Of a stretch of 9,061 nt of DNA, positions 1-7,559 are shown in pieces. The notes below the pieces were generated by a model, which saw only the letters and a list, made by a program, of their open reading frames with translations, had not been told where the DNA came from and did no database searches. The stretch covers positions 1 to 9,061 of the forward strand of contig DAOUUD010000063.1 in the NCBI GenBank assembly GCA_030668345.1, given 5' to 3'. Within the stretch, counting starts at the first letter, position 1. Each line of letters begins with the position of its first letter. The DNA comes from Candidatus Cloacimonadota bacterium. Lineage in GTDB: Bacteria; Cloacimonadota; Cloacimonadia; Cloacimonadales; TCS61. Made by a program: the position numbers and the translations under genes.

Positions 1-2060
1 TGGATAAAAGCCCTGAAATCCGCTTCGAGTTCATGGGGAGATGAGTCGAATTTGTAAAGAGCCAGTTTTTCATTTTCAGCTTTGAAATCTAACTGCTCAT
101 TGGCATCTATAAAGATGGGAAGTTCGGTAAAGAAATTGAAATTCTGATTTTCTTCGTTGATATAAAAACCCTTTTCGAGGACGATAGAAACTTTCCTTTC
201 TTTTCCGGTTTCATTGGGAAAATAACGGAAATCGTTAACTTTGATAACTTCCGAATTTCCATCAATTTCTATGTTCATTACAGTAGCATTATCTTTCCAC
301 TTTTTGCCCATGGGACGTATCACCAATCCGAGTTTTTCGAAACACTCTTCCGTAAGCAGCCGTGAGGCAAGGTTTTCATTGACAGCGCTGAGCTTTCCCA
401 GGTGAGGAGAGATAAAATGTTTATCTTTCCAGATCTCGGTAATGCCTTCCGGTTTGAAGCCGTCGTAGATTATAGCCAGTGCCTGCCGATTGTTATCGGT
501 GTGTGCCAGAACACCGCCGGAACCGATGAGAATATTGATGTCATACATGTGGAATTTCCTGCTTTCCAGAGCTTTTTCAAAATAGAATGTTTCTGTAATT
601 TTTTCCAGATCACGATGCTTTTGTGCTAATTTATCCAGGAATCCGATCTGCTTTGTATTGAAATTCATTTCCATATGTTGTTTTTTGGACATCAATATCG
701 CTTCCCGGGCAACTGCATGTTCTATTGCATTCTGGTATTGGTCGGTGGGATTGTAGGTGGGATACAGCATTTTGTTAGCAATATAATTAAGAATATAATT
801 TTCCTCGAAATTATCCGGCAGCCATTTCTTTACATTTTCATATCCGGTATCTTTCAGAACGTTCGAGATGCTGTAACTCATACCATAGTTGGCGCTCACG
901 GTACGAAAATATTCTCCCAGGATATTGGAAAAAATATCGGTGGTAGCTCCCCCGATATCGACGGTCATCACGTTCTCATCGAGTTGCTCGCTCACCAGTT
1001 GCAATGAGCGGATCACACCGGTGGGAGTGGGAATAATATCATCCGCCACGCGTGTTTTGAGCCTGGCATATCCGGGAGCCTGTTCCATCACGTTATCCAT
1101 GAAAAGCTTATGGATCTTTTCGCGAGCCGGTTGCAAGTTTTCATCAGTCAGGGTGGGGCGAAGGTTGGGGACAATATAGAGATCGAATTTTTTCTGGAAT
1201 AATCCGGCAATAAATAATTGAGCGTCTTTATTTCCTGCAAAGACAAGTGGGATCTCATCTTTATCTCCGAATTTCGGCTTGGGATTAGCTAACTGCAGGA
1301 TCTCACCCAGTCTGAGGATGGAAGCAATTGCACCGCCATCCACACCACCACACATCAGGATAATATCCGGGTGCAGGATAGCCATTGCCGTCATCTGTTC
1401 CAGGCTGCTGCGTTTATCATCGATGGCAAAAGTATCCAGGATAACTCCCCCTGCGCCGTAAGCTGTACGCTTGCCGCTGCTGGCAGAATCGAACAAAGTA
1501 AGCCCAATAACTAGTATCTGCAAGCCGCCGCCGGCACTGGATGTGGAGATATAAAGCGTATCCTCGTTAAGCTGGAAATTATTGGCAGAAGCATCGGGTT
1601 CAAGAAGCGAAACAGCAGCTTCCTTTTCCAGTTTTTTTACTGCTTCAAAAACACCGATGTTAACGTCTTCTGTTGGTTTTTCCACGGTGGTGGCTGCTTG
1701 CTGCAAACCGGCAATTTTGTACTGTGAATCATCTTTTTGCAAAAGCAGTGCTTTGGTGGTTGTGCTGCCTACATCGGTGATGATTATCTTCTTTTTGGAA
1801 AGCATCATTTTTTCTTTTTGAGCCCAGAAAGGAATTTTTGCCACGTTCTCCACAGCCATTTTTTCTGCTTCATCCTCGGAAAGAGCCATCTGCCTGATCA
1901 ACTGTTCTTTGGTTTCTTTAATGATGTGAGAATATCTTTTCCGATAACCGAATTCATCTGTACACTGGCTGCAATAATCGCTTCCGATCTCTCCACCGGA
2001 GAAATCTTCGGTATCTTTCATCACTTTGCCACAACTTTTACAGACGTAAATTTTTTTCAT
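1..2060 (-). CDS. MutL/GlmL-family ATPase with N-terminal zinc ribbon (3' end outside window)
   Basis: The open frame runs leftward from ATG 2060 to the window edge (at least 686 codons, no stop). Residues 1-80 form a zinc ribbon (C7xxC10, C30xxC33) followed by a short helical segment, resembling the Zn_ribbon_2 family. From about residue 92 the protein matches the glutamate-mutase MutL/GlmL family of the ASKHA ATPase fold: phosphate-1 motif DVGSTTTK (96-103), STSSAGGGLQ, MCGGVDGG, FAGNKDAQ, phosphate-2 motif DIGGATTD (368-375) and IGSGGVLAHT. Relatives sit beside B12-dependent carbon-skeleton mutases and aminomutases (GlmL, KamB) and are thought to reactivate or chaperone them; no mutase lies in this window. 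Classical members are near 460 residues, so this one is unusually long even while incomplete, with an extra C-terminal region after about residue 570. A strong AGGAGG-type site precedes the ATG, which lies 10 nt after the lipoprotein stop. Family assignment is firm; the client enzyme is unknown. Confidence 0.9.
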   Translation of the reverse strand, partial: MKKIYVCKSCGKVMKDTEDFSGGEIGSDYCSQCTDEFGYRKRYSHIIKETKEQLIRQMALSEDEAEKMAVENVAKIPFWAQKEKMMLSKKKIIITDVGSTTTKALLLQKDDSQYKIAGLQQAATTVEKPTEDVNIGVFEAVKKLEKEAAVSLLEPDASANNFQLNEDTLYISTSSAGGGLQILVIGLTLFDSASSGKRTAYGAGGVILDTFAIDDKRSSLEQMTAMAILHPDIILMCGGVDGGAIASILRLGEILQLANPKPKFGDKDEIPLVFAGNKDAQLFIAGLFQKKFDLYIVPNLRPTLTDENLQPAREKIHKLFMDNVMEQAPGYARLKTRVADDIIPTPTGVIRSLQLVSEQLDENVMTVDIGGATTDIFSNILGEYFRTVSANYGMSYSISNVLKDTGYENVKKWLPDNFEENYILNYIANKMLYPTYNPTDQYQNAIEHAVAREAILMSKKQHMEMNFNTKQIGFLDKLAQKHRDLEKITETFYFEKALESRKFHMYDINILIGSGGVLAHTDNNRQALAIIYDGFKPEGITEIWKDKHFISPHLGKLSAVNENLASRLLTEECFEKLGLVIRPMGKKWKDNATVMNIEIDGNSEVIKVNDFRYFPNETGKERKVSIVLEKGFYINEENQNFNFFTELPIFIDANEQLDFKAENEKLALYKFDSSPHELEADFRAFI

Positions 2061-2070
2061 TTTTCCTCCT

Positions 2071-2880
2071 TTAAGGATTGATTTTTAAACACCATTGTGC
2101 TGCTTTTTTCATCAGATCCCAATCTGAACCGTAATCATTAATTTTTTCCACAGCCGGTGATCCATCCCGTTCGCTGTCTTCTTCAAATTCCGGATGAGTT
2201 CCGATGATGAATACTCTTCCTATCCCGTATTCGAATGCTGCAATAGATGGCTGACCACCGATGTCATATCTGCCTAAGATTTCTATTTCAGCACTTTCAT
2301 TAGGTAGGAACATGGGACCGTAGCAATAACAGATCCAGGTTGTATCAGGTTCGGTTTGGGTGATGGGATGAGAATTATTTACTATATTTGTTTTACACAT
2401 TTTACAATGAGGGAAGGGAGCGATTTCATCGATTGGTCCCCGGGTTATTCCCGGAAATATTGCCAGAGAGTTCATGAGCAGTTGATTTCCCTGCCAGAAT
2501 ACTTTTTCACCTGTAAAATAAGCTCCTCCGCAGATTCCGATATAACCTCCACCATTATGAATGAAATTCCTTATTTTCTCCATTCCTTCAGATGAAATAT
2601 CCAGGGCGTATTGATACATATCACCACCGGGAAAGCAAATAATATTGAATCTGTTAAGGTTGCTATTATTGATTGAATCAGCTTTTACCAATGTGACTTC
2701 ATAGCCCATCCACTCAAACATTTTAGTGGTAGCCAGAATACACCCTTCATCTGCACCATTGTCGGAATAAAGAGCAATTTGAGGAATATTATTCCCGGTC
2801 TGTTGAATTTGACAACCAGAGATTAACAGTAAAATAAACAAACCAATAACAGATAAATTAAATAACTTTTTTCTTAGCAT
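2071..2880 (-). CDS. Lipoprotein with BPL_N / class I glutamine-amidotransferase-like domain
   Basis: This is a 269-residue protein. The N-terminus is a lipoprotein signal: basic MLRKK, a hydrophobic stretch at 7-20, and lipobox LISGC with acylated Cys23. The mature part resembles the biotin-protein-ligase N-terminal (BPL_N) group of DJ-1/class I amidotransferase-like folds: FPGGDMY (83-89), a nucleophile-elbow motif GYIGICGGAY around Cys117, and GTHPEFE (227-233), whose His229 and Glu231 could complete a Cys-His-Glu triad. Two extra cysteines (CKMC, 159-162) and the CYCYG segment are notable. It would be membrane-anchored outside the cytoplasm, so a role on cytoplasmic biotin or glutamine metabolism is unlikely; a hydrolase or a ligand-binding role is possible. 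The gene starts 16 nt after the TetR stop behind GGAGG, and ends 10 nt before the MutL-family gene, so it is the middle gene of an operon. Substrate unknown. Confidence 0.85.
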   Translation of the reverse strand: MLRKKLFNLSVIGLFILLLISGCQIQQTGNNIPQIALYSDNGADEGCILATTKMFEWMGYEVTLVKADSINNSNLNRFNIICFPGGDMYQYALDISSEGMEKIRNFIHNGGGYIGICGGAYFTGEKVFWQGNQLLMNSLAIFPGITRGPIDEIAPFPHCKMCKTNIVNNSHPITQTEPDTTWICYCYGPMFLPNESAEIEILGRYDIGGQPSIAAFEYGIGRVFIIGTHPEFEEDSERDGSPAVEKINDYGSDWDLMKKAAQWCLKINP

Positions 2881-2896
2881 TTTTCCTCCAGATTTT

Positions 2897-3481
2897 TTAT
2901 GCAGGGAGCAAGAGATTTTTTAATGTTTTTATTATTGATGTTTTGAATTTTTCGATCACACTTCCTTCTTTCACAAAGATCGATTTCAAGCTTAGATAAT
3001 AATTAATTGTTCCGAAAAGAAACATAACAGCGGAAGTTACATCTATATCCCGGTATTTTTTTTGTTCTATTCCCAGCGTCATTGCTTTATGAAAATGACC
3101 CCGGATGATGGAATCGCGGAAAAGGATTTTTCTTCTCAGTTCCTCATTATAGAAGGGAAGCTCCCGTGCCAGTACAGCAAAAAGTTCTTCGTCTTCCTGC
3201 AGAAGATTCAGGTATTGAAGAAGCAGTTGTTCCAGGTCAGCGGCTTTGGCTATCATTTGCCGGATGGCCAGGTTGATCTCTTCCAGTTCCTTATCAAGTA
3301 TTTCTACTATGAGGGCATCTTTATTTTTAAAATGCAGGAAAAGGGTGCCGTGTGCTATGCCGGACCTTTCGGAAATTTCGGAAGTTGCTGTATTTAAGAA
3401 TCCCTTTTTCACAAACTCCTGTTTAGCGATTTTCAGGATATGTTCCCGCGTTTTCTGCTTCTGTAACTGTCTTTTATTCAT
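2897..3481 (-). CDS. TetR/AcrR-family transcriptional regulator
   Basis: This is a 194-residue protein of typical TetR length. Residues about 10-55 are the DNA-binding helix-turn-helix: TREHILKIAKQEFVKKGF, then SEISERSGIAHGTLFLHFKNKDAL with the diagnostic G-T-L-F-x-H-F-K-x-K-D-x-L signature. The remainder is the all-helical ligand-binding and dimerisation half, including a segment (about 147-165) resembling the late helix TSAVMFLFGTINYY. ATG 3481 is preceded by AGGAG with a 5-nt spacer. It is the first gene of the operon with the amidotransferase-like lipoprotein and the MutL-family ATPase, and a dyad overlapping its own promoter suggests autorepression. TetR proteins usually respond to small hydrophobic or amphipathic ligands; the effector here cannot be read from sequence. 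Confidence 0.93.
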   Translation of the reverse strand: MNKRQLQKQKTREHILKIAKQEFVKKGFLNTATSEISERSGIAHGTLFLHFKNKDALIVEILDKELEEINLAIRQMIAKAADLEQLLLQYLNLLQEDEELFAVLARELPFYNEELRRKILFRDSIIRGHFHKAMTLGIEQKKYRDIDVTSAVMFLFGTINYYLSLKSIFVKEGSVIEKFKTSIIKTLKNLLLPA

Positions 3482-3486
3482 AGCAA

Positions 3487-3491
3487 CTCCT
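3487..3491 (-). promoter_or_regulatory. Ribosome binding site of the TetR gene
   Basis: AGGAG on the minus strand, 5 nt before ATG 3481, fixes the start of the TetR reading frame. Confidence 0.7.
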
Positions 3492-3498
3492 ATTTAAA

Positions 3499-3530
3499 TG
3501 AGTAGACAGTCACCGAGTTAAAAGTCAGTG
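3499..3530. promoter_or_regulatory. Candidate TetR operator (overlapping dyads)
   Basis: Bases 3511-3530 form an imperfect 20-bp palindrome, CACCGAGTTAAAAGTCAGTG, in which 7 of 10 pairs are complementary (CACxGAxTT and mirror). It covers the spacer and -10 region of the TetR promoter. A second weaker dyad, TGAGTAGACAGTCA (3499-3512), overlaps its edge and has the TGAxT...AxTCA form seen in many TetR-family operators. Position directly upstream of the TetR gene and on the promoter fits autorepression by promoter occlusion. This is inference from symmetry and location only. Confidence 0.4.
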
Positions 3531-3543
3531 AATATTTTGTCAA
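3515..3543 (-). promoter_or_regulatory. Putative sigma-70-type promoter of the TetR operon
   Basis: On the minus strand a perfect TTGACA (3543-3538) is followed, after 16-17 nt, by a poor -10 candidate (TTAACT or TAACTC, 3521-3515). The expected start would be near 3508, giving a short leader before ATG 3481. The -35 box is convincing; the -10 is not. Confidence 0.45.
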
Positions 3544-3598
3544 TTGTTTTTTTTGAAATAATTAAAAAAAGTCGGAGTAAAGTGTAATTACAATCGTC

Positions 3599-4918
3599 TT
3601 ATAAATTAAATTCTTTGATCTTTCTGGCCAGGGTGTTGCGGTGGATACCCAATATTTTGGCAGCTTTCAACTGATTGTCACCACAGCTATCAAGAACCTT
3701 TCTGATATGCTCTTTTTCCCTTCCTGCCAGAGATCGGTCACCGGATTCTTCACTCTCTTCCAGGCCAGGGAAAGCATCATCCAGATTTTCTATGGTGATT
3801 AAGTCATTTCTTGCTAAGGTAACCAGCCGGGTTACGGTATTCTGCAATTGGCGGATATTTCCCGGCCAGTGACAGGAAACCATTTTCAGCAGAGCTTCGG
3901 GTGAGAAACTGATACTATCTTTCATATTGAGTTCTTCCAGGAAATGGTCTATCAAGAGGGGAATATCATCTTTCCGTTCGCGCAGTGGCGGCAGGTGAAT
4001 GGGAACAACATTCAAACGGTAATAAAGATCTTCCCTGAAACTGCCTTTAGCGATCTCATCCTCCAGGTTTTTATTAGTAGCGGCAATAATGCGCACATTC
4101 ACTGTTTTGGGTTTGGAACTTCCGACCTGTTCGAAGGTCATGTTTTGCACTACACGCAGAAGCTTTACCTGAATAAGCGGAGAAATATCACCGATCTCAT
4201 CCAGAAAGATAGTGCCCCCGTCAGCCTCTTCGAAACGCCCTTTACGATCACTGACAGCGCCTGTAAAGGAGCCTTTCAGGTGACCGAAAAGTTCACTTTC
4301 CAACAGAGTATCCGGCAGGGCGGCACAGCTCACGATCACCAGTTTGTGCTGTCGGCGCGGGCTGAGCTTGTGAATTATCTCGGCGATCATCTCTTTGCCG
4401 GTTCCACTTTCGCCTGAAATGAGTACGGTAGCAGAATTGGCAGCAACCCGCTCTACAATGCTCAAAATATCCATGATCTTTTTGCTTTTACCCACAAAGG
4501 TAGCCGAGATACCCAGTTCAGGAATTTTATAGAGCAGGGCACTGCTCTCTTTTTGAATCTCCATCTGGGAGCGGATCGTCTTGATCTTGGTGAGCAGTTC
4601 CTGCAGGTTGACCGGTTTCAGGATGTAATCCATAGCACCTTCTTTGATGACCGAGACAGCATCGTTCACATCGCTGAAAGCAGTTATAATGATCACAGCA
4701 GCTAACGGATTGATACGGCGTACAGCGCGTAATACTTCTAATCCGTTCTTACGTGGCATGCGAAAATCGGTTATCACGATATCTACTAAGTTTTCCTTGA
4801 AAAGGTGAATACCTTCCTCACCATCTTCTGCGCTGATCACATCAAAACCGTTTTTGAATAGAAATCCTGCCAGTATCTCTCTTTGATTCTGATTATCTTC
4901 CACCAACAATAAACGCAT
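3599..4918 (-). CDS. NtrC-family sigma-54-dependent response regulator
   Basis: This is a 439-residue protein with the full three-domain NtrC architecture. Receiver (1-120): acidic pair E7/D8, phospho-acceptor D51 in VITDFRMP, T79 and K101. AAA+ domain (about 140-375): Walker A GESGTGKE (169-176), sigma-54-contacting loop GSFTGA (216-221), Walker B TIFLDEIGD (236-244), arginine-finger region FREDLYYRLNV and sensor II WPGNIRQLQN. Fis-type helix-turn-helix (415-439): NQLKAAKILGIHRNTLARKI. The L1 loop carries Ser in place of the common Ala of GAFTGA; the Thr and Gly residues needed for sigma-54 contact are kept. The gene starts 2 nt after the kinase stop, with a GGAG site inside the kinase's last codons, so the two are translationally coupled partners. 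The sigma-54 promoter upstream of the operon (8051-8066) is its most likely target. Confidence 0.96.
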   Translation of the reverse strand: MRLLLVEDNQNQREILAGFLFKNGFDVISAEDGEEGIHLFKENLVDIVITDFRMPRKNGLEVLRAVRRINPLAAVIIITAFSDVNDAVSVIKEGAMDYILKPVNLQELLTKIKTIRSQMEIQKESSALLYKIPELGISATFVGKSKKIMDILSIVERVAANSATVLISGESGTGKEMIAEIIHKLSPRRQHKLVIVSCAALPDTLLESELFGHLKGSFTGAVSDRKGRFEEADGGTIFLDEIGDISPLIQVKLLRVVQNMTFEQVGSSKPKTVNVRIIAATNKNLEDEIAKGSFREDLYYRLNVVPIHLPPLRERKDDIPLLIDHFLEELNMKDSISFSPEALLKMVSCHWPGNIRQLQNTVTRLVTLARNDLITIENLDDAFPGLEESEESGDRSLAGREKEHIRKVLDSCGDNQLKAAKILGIHRNTLARKIKEFNL

Positions 4919-4920
4919 TC

Positions 4921-6573
4921 TTACTCCTGCTTTTCCGGTAATTCGATCCTGAATTCCGAACCTTTCTTACTAACGCTCTGCACCGAGATATGTCCTCCGT
5001 GTCCTTCGATTATCTTCTTGCATACCGCCAGCCCGATGCCGCTGCCAGAATCTTTCGTAGTGAAATACATATCCCATATCCGGGACAGGTTTTTAGTAGG
5101 AATTCCGCAGCCATTATCCTGTACACTGATTACCAAATTATGCTTTTGCCTGCTGCAAAAAATAATTATTTCCTTTTTACCTTCTGAAAGATCAAAAGCT
5201 TCCAGAGCATTCTTGATCAAATTTATTAAAACCTGTTTCAGTAGTTTTTCGTCAAGCGAGAAGATCTTTTTTTCCTGAGTTTCAAACTTGATCTGAACAC
5301 CACCGGTATTACTACTGAACAGATCAACCACTGCAGAGATGATCCGGTTCACATCCACCGGGATTCGCCTGATCTCCAGTTGGCGGGAGAGTGATAAAAA
5401 CTGTTCGACGATCCGGTTCAGCCGTTCCATCTCAGAATAAGAAACTTTAAACAGATCGGCAAATTCCTCACTTTTCTCCTTCACTTCAAATTCAAGTTGC
5501 ATTCTCTGCAGGATCATATAGATAGAGTTGAGAGGATTTTTGATCTCGTGCGCCACCTCCCCGCCCAGCCGGGCGATCTCCACCATTCTTCTGCTGGCAT
5601 GCAACTCCTCTCTGGAGCGTTGTAGTTTTTTGTAATTCCGATAAAAGAGATATTCCAGGAAAAGAGAGAACAGGAAAATGAACGAAAAGATTAAAAGTAT
5701 TACATTTTTACCTGCCTGAGCGCGTTCAAAACGTTGCAGACTCACTCCCAGACGGATCACCCCGAAATCATAGCTTTCCAACAGGAAAGGGCTTACTGTT
5801 TCCAGGATGGTTCTATCCTCAAACACTGTGAACCTGGAGTTAACCTGTTGAGAGCGGTAGATTTTTTTAAGAAATTCATCATCCTGCAGCCGTGGTAGAG
5901 TTGTTATGTTGGAGGTAGCAGCTATAATACCCAGTGTGTCTTGTATGATAACGTAAAGTGCATGTTCGTCGGAAGGTATTCGATCTGAGTTTTCCAACAG
6001 GGAACCCTCCACAAAATCGATCATACCGGATAGAGAGATATCTCTGGTGCTCTCCAGCAGAACGCTGTCGCTGACAGCTCCTACAAAATAGAGAGTCGGC
6101 TTTTTCCTGATCAGTATCCTGCTGCCGAAAACCTGGTTGGTATCAGCCGGCACAGCAAGTACTAATGTTTCTCCCACCTGCAGTTCCAACAATGAAAGAT
6201 CGTGGGGATATATACCACGGTAGAGATTGGAATTGATCACTCTGCCTAGCGGATTGATAAAAGAGAGTTCCAGCAGATCATATTTCCTGCAAAGCTGCTG
6301 TAGCTGTTGGGTGGTAATTTGCTGCTGATCTTGTATTATTTCGCCAGCCAGTTCCAGTCGTGATAAAAGCACTTTCTCGATCGTTTCGCTGGCAAAAATA
6401 TTATTGATAATAGCTTTTTTCAGTATATTCAGAAAGAGTAGATTATGCAGTTTTTCCTCGGTCAGTTGCTGCCGCGTGCTCCGACTCTGGATATACAGTA
6501 ATGTCAGCCAGCCACAGATGATGATAGCTGCCAGCAGGAGCAGTATTACTTTCAATCTTTTTTCAGAGATCAT
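4921..6573 (-). CDS. Two-TM sensor histidine kinase, cognate to the NtrC-type regulator
   Basis: This is a 550-residue protein. TM1 spans about 8-28 and TM2 about 290-311, enclosing a periplasmic sensor region of about 260 residues that I do not recognise at motif level. Only about 30 residues separate TM2 from the dimerisation/phosphotransfer helix, so there is no obvious HAMP or PAS domain. The H-box is EVAHEIKNPLNS with phosphorylated His342. The ATP-binding domain has N-box NLIKNALEA (451-459), G1 DNGCGIP (486-492), an F-box at IWDMYFTTK and G2 GSGIGLAV (510-517). The EIKNPL type of H-box is typical of kinases paired with NtrC regulators. The gene starts 11 nt after the barrel protein stop behind AAGGAAG and ends 2 nt before the regulator gene. 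The ligand is unknown; proximity to two exported proteins suggests an envelope signal. Confidence 0.96.
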   Translation of the reverse strand: MISEKRLKVILLLLAAIIICGWLTLLYIQSRSTRQQLTEEKLHNLLFLNILKKAIINNIFASETIEKVLLSRLELAGEIIQDQQQITTQQLQQLCRKYDLLELSFINPLGRVINSNLYRGIYPHDLSLLELQVGETLVLAVPADTNQVFGSRILIRKKPTLYFVGAVSDSVLLESTRDISLSGMIDFVEGSLLENSDRIPSDEHALYVIIQDTLGIIAATSNITTLPRLQDDEFLKKIYRSQQVNSRFTVFEDRTILETVSPFLLESYDFGVIRLGVSLQRFERAQAGKNVILLIFSFIFLFSLFLEYLFYRNYKKLQRSREELHASRRMVEIARLGGEVAHEIKNPLNSIYMILQRMQLEFEVKEKSEEFADLFKVSYSEMERLNRIVEQFLSLSRQLEIRRIPVDVNRIISAVVDLFSSNTGGVQIKFETQEKKIFSLDEKLLKQVLINLIKNALEAFDLSEGKKEIIIFCSRQKHNLVISVQDNGCGIPTKNLSRIWDMYFTTKDSGSGIGLAVCKKIIEGHGGHISVQSVSKKGSEFRIELPEKQE

Positions 6574-6584
6574 TACAACTTCCT

Positions 6585-7559
6585 TTAGCGCGTCAGGATA
6601 TCAAATTGGAATTTTAAACCAGCAACAAATTCAAAGGCAATTTCGTTGTCACTAAATATTGTCTGATAAAATCCCTCGGCATAGGTCATACATCCATCTG
6701 CCCAGAGCCAGTCTGCATAAAAACCTGCCAGAAAATTGATCTCGGAATAGGGCTGTTCCACCGCTGTTGCCAGATAATCTTTGCTGGTAAATGCCAGCCA
6801 TGGTTTAAAGAGCAGATCGTTTTTTTCTAGAGTATACTCAATGGTGAATTTATGCATATTATAAGAAAAGAGATCGAATAATTCTTCGCTGGGATAGAGT
6901 AGTTTATTTTCCTTATGTATATTATAATTGAAAAAATAAGTGAGGTTTAGTCCGGAATAATTACCCGCCGGGAAAGAGAAGGTTATTTGATAATTAACCG
7001 CCAGCAGTGGAGTGAGGTCTACAAAATGTTTGGTGGCAGCATTAAATTCATGGTGCACTGAATAAGTTTCCAGGAATTTTTTAGTGATGAAATAGGCGTT
7101 AAACTCCAGGTTGGAAAAAGCATCGTTTTGGGGAAAGGAACTGTTCCTGCCCCAGAGGCCGTATTCGCTGAAATCGGTTAAAAATTCACGTTGACGAAAG
7201 AGTTGAACAGCAGCCTGCGTCACATCTAAACTGTCGCGTTCATCATCCAGATAGTGACCGGATATGCTGAAATTAAGCAGAGGTAAAGTGCGTTCATAGA
7301 TCGCACCTGTATGCCATTTGGAAAGTGAATCCAGATTTGTAAATGAGTATACAGAACCATCTACAGCTAACCTGGAACCGGGCGTCTGCAGTTCACCGGA
7401 AATTGTCGTAAAGAGTTTTGTTTCCGACTCCATTGCAAATTGTTTTTCTATTTGCATCCCGCTGCCTGCTTCCGAAAAAATGAGCAGTTCTTCAGCTGCC
7501 TGAGCGAATGACGAAAAGCAGGCAAACAGGAGTAATATAAGGAGATTTCTAACCGCCAT
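6585..7559 (-). CDS. Predicted outer-membrane beta-barrel-like protein
   Basis: With start ATG 7559 the product is 324 residues. It begins with a clear Sec signal peptide, MAVRNLLILLLFACFSSFAQA, with likely cleavage after AQA. The mature chain has many stretches of alternating polar and hydrophobic/aromatic residues (FNLSISGHY-like, AVNYQITFSF, GLNLTYFFNYN, FTIEYTLE) and ends in EFVAGLKFQFDILTR, consistent with a beta-barrel, though the last residue is not aromatic. The frame is open back to 7637, but those extra codons lie inside the upstream gene and would bury the signal peptide. The chosen start overlaps the upstream gene by 11 nt, with GGAGG only 2 nt before ATG, suggesting translational coupling. 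An in-frame ATG at 7583 is the alternative. No family recognised; a partner or client of the downstream kinase is plausible from the operon. Confidence 0.78.
   Translation of the reverse strand: MAVRNLLILLLFACFSSFAQAAEELLIFSEAGSGMQIEKQFAMESETKLFTTISGELQTPGSRLAVDGSVYSFTNLDSLSKWHTGAIYERTLPLLNFSISGHYLDDERDSLDVTQAAVQLFRQREFLTDFSEYGLWGRNSSFPQNDAFSNLEFNAYFITKKFLETYSVHHEFNAATKHFVDLTPLLAVNYQITFSFPAGNYSGLNLTYFFNYNIHKENKLLYPSEELFDLFSYNMHKFTIEYTLEKNDLLFKPWLAFTSKDYLATAVEQPYSEINFLAGFYADWLWADGCMTYAEGFYQTIFSDNEIAFEFVAGLKFQFDILTR

Noticed and set aside
402..1821. Several plus-strand open frames of 60-110 codons
   Set aside because: All lie antisense to the continuous MutL-family frame, which carries the family motifs.
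3482..3598. Transcription terminator after the response regulator gene
   Set aside because: Minus-strand T-runs are present but no stem precedes them. The 10-bp palindrome TGTAATTACA (3583-3592) is too short and AT-rich to call a terminator; read-through into the TetR operon or factor-dependent termination remains possible.
3944..4417. 157-codon plus-strand open frame
   Set aside because: Antisense to the AAA+ domain of the response regulator, whose motifs are unmistakable; no independent start signal or protein pattern.
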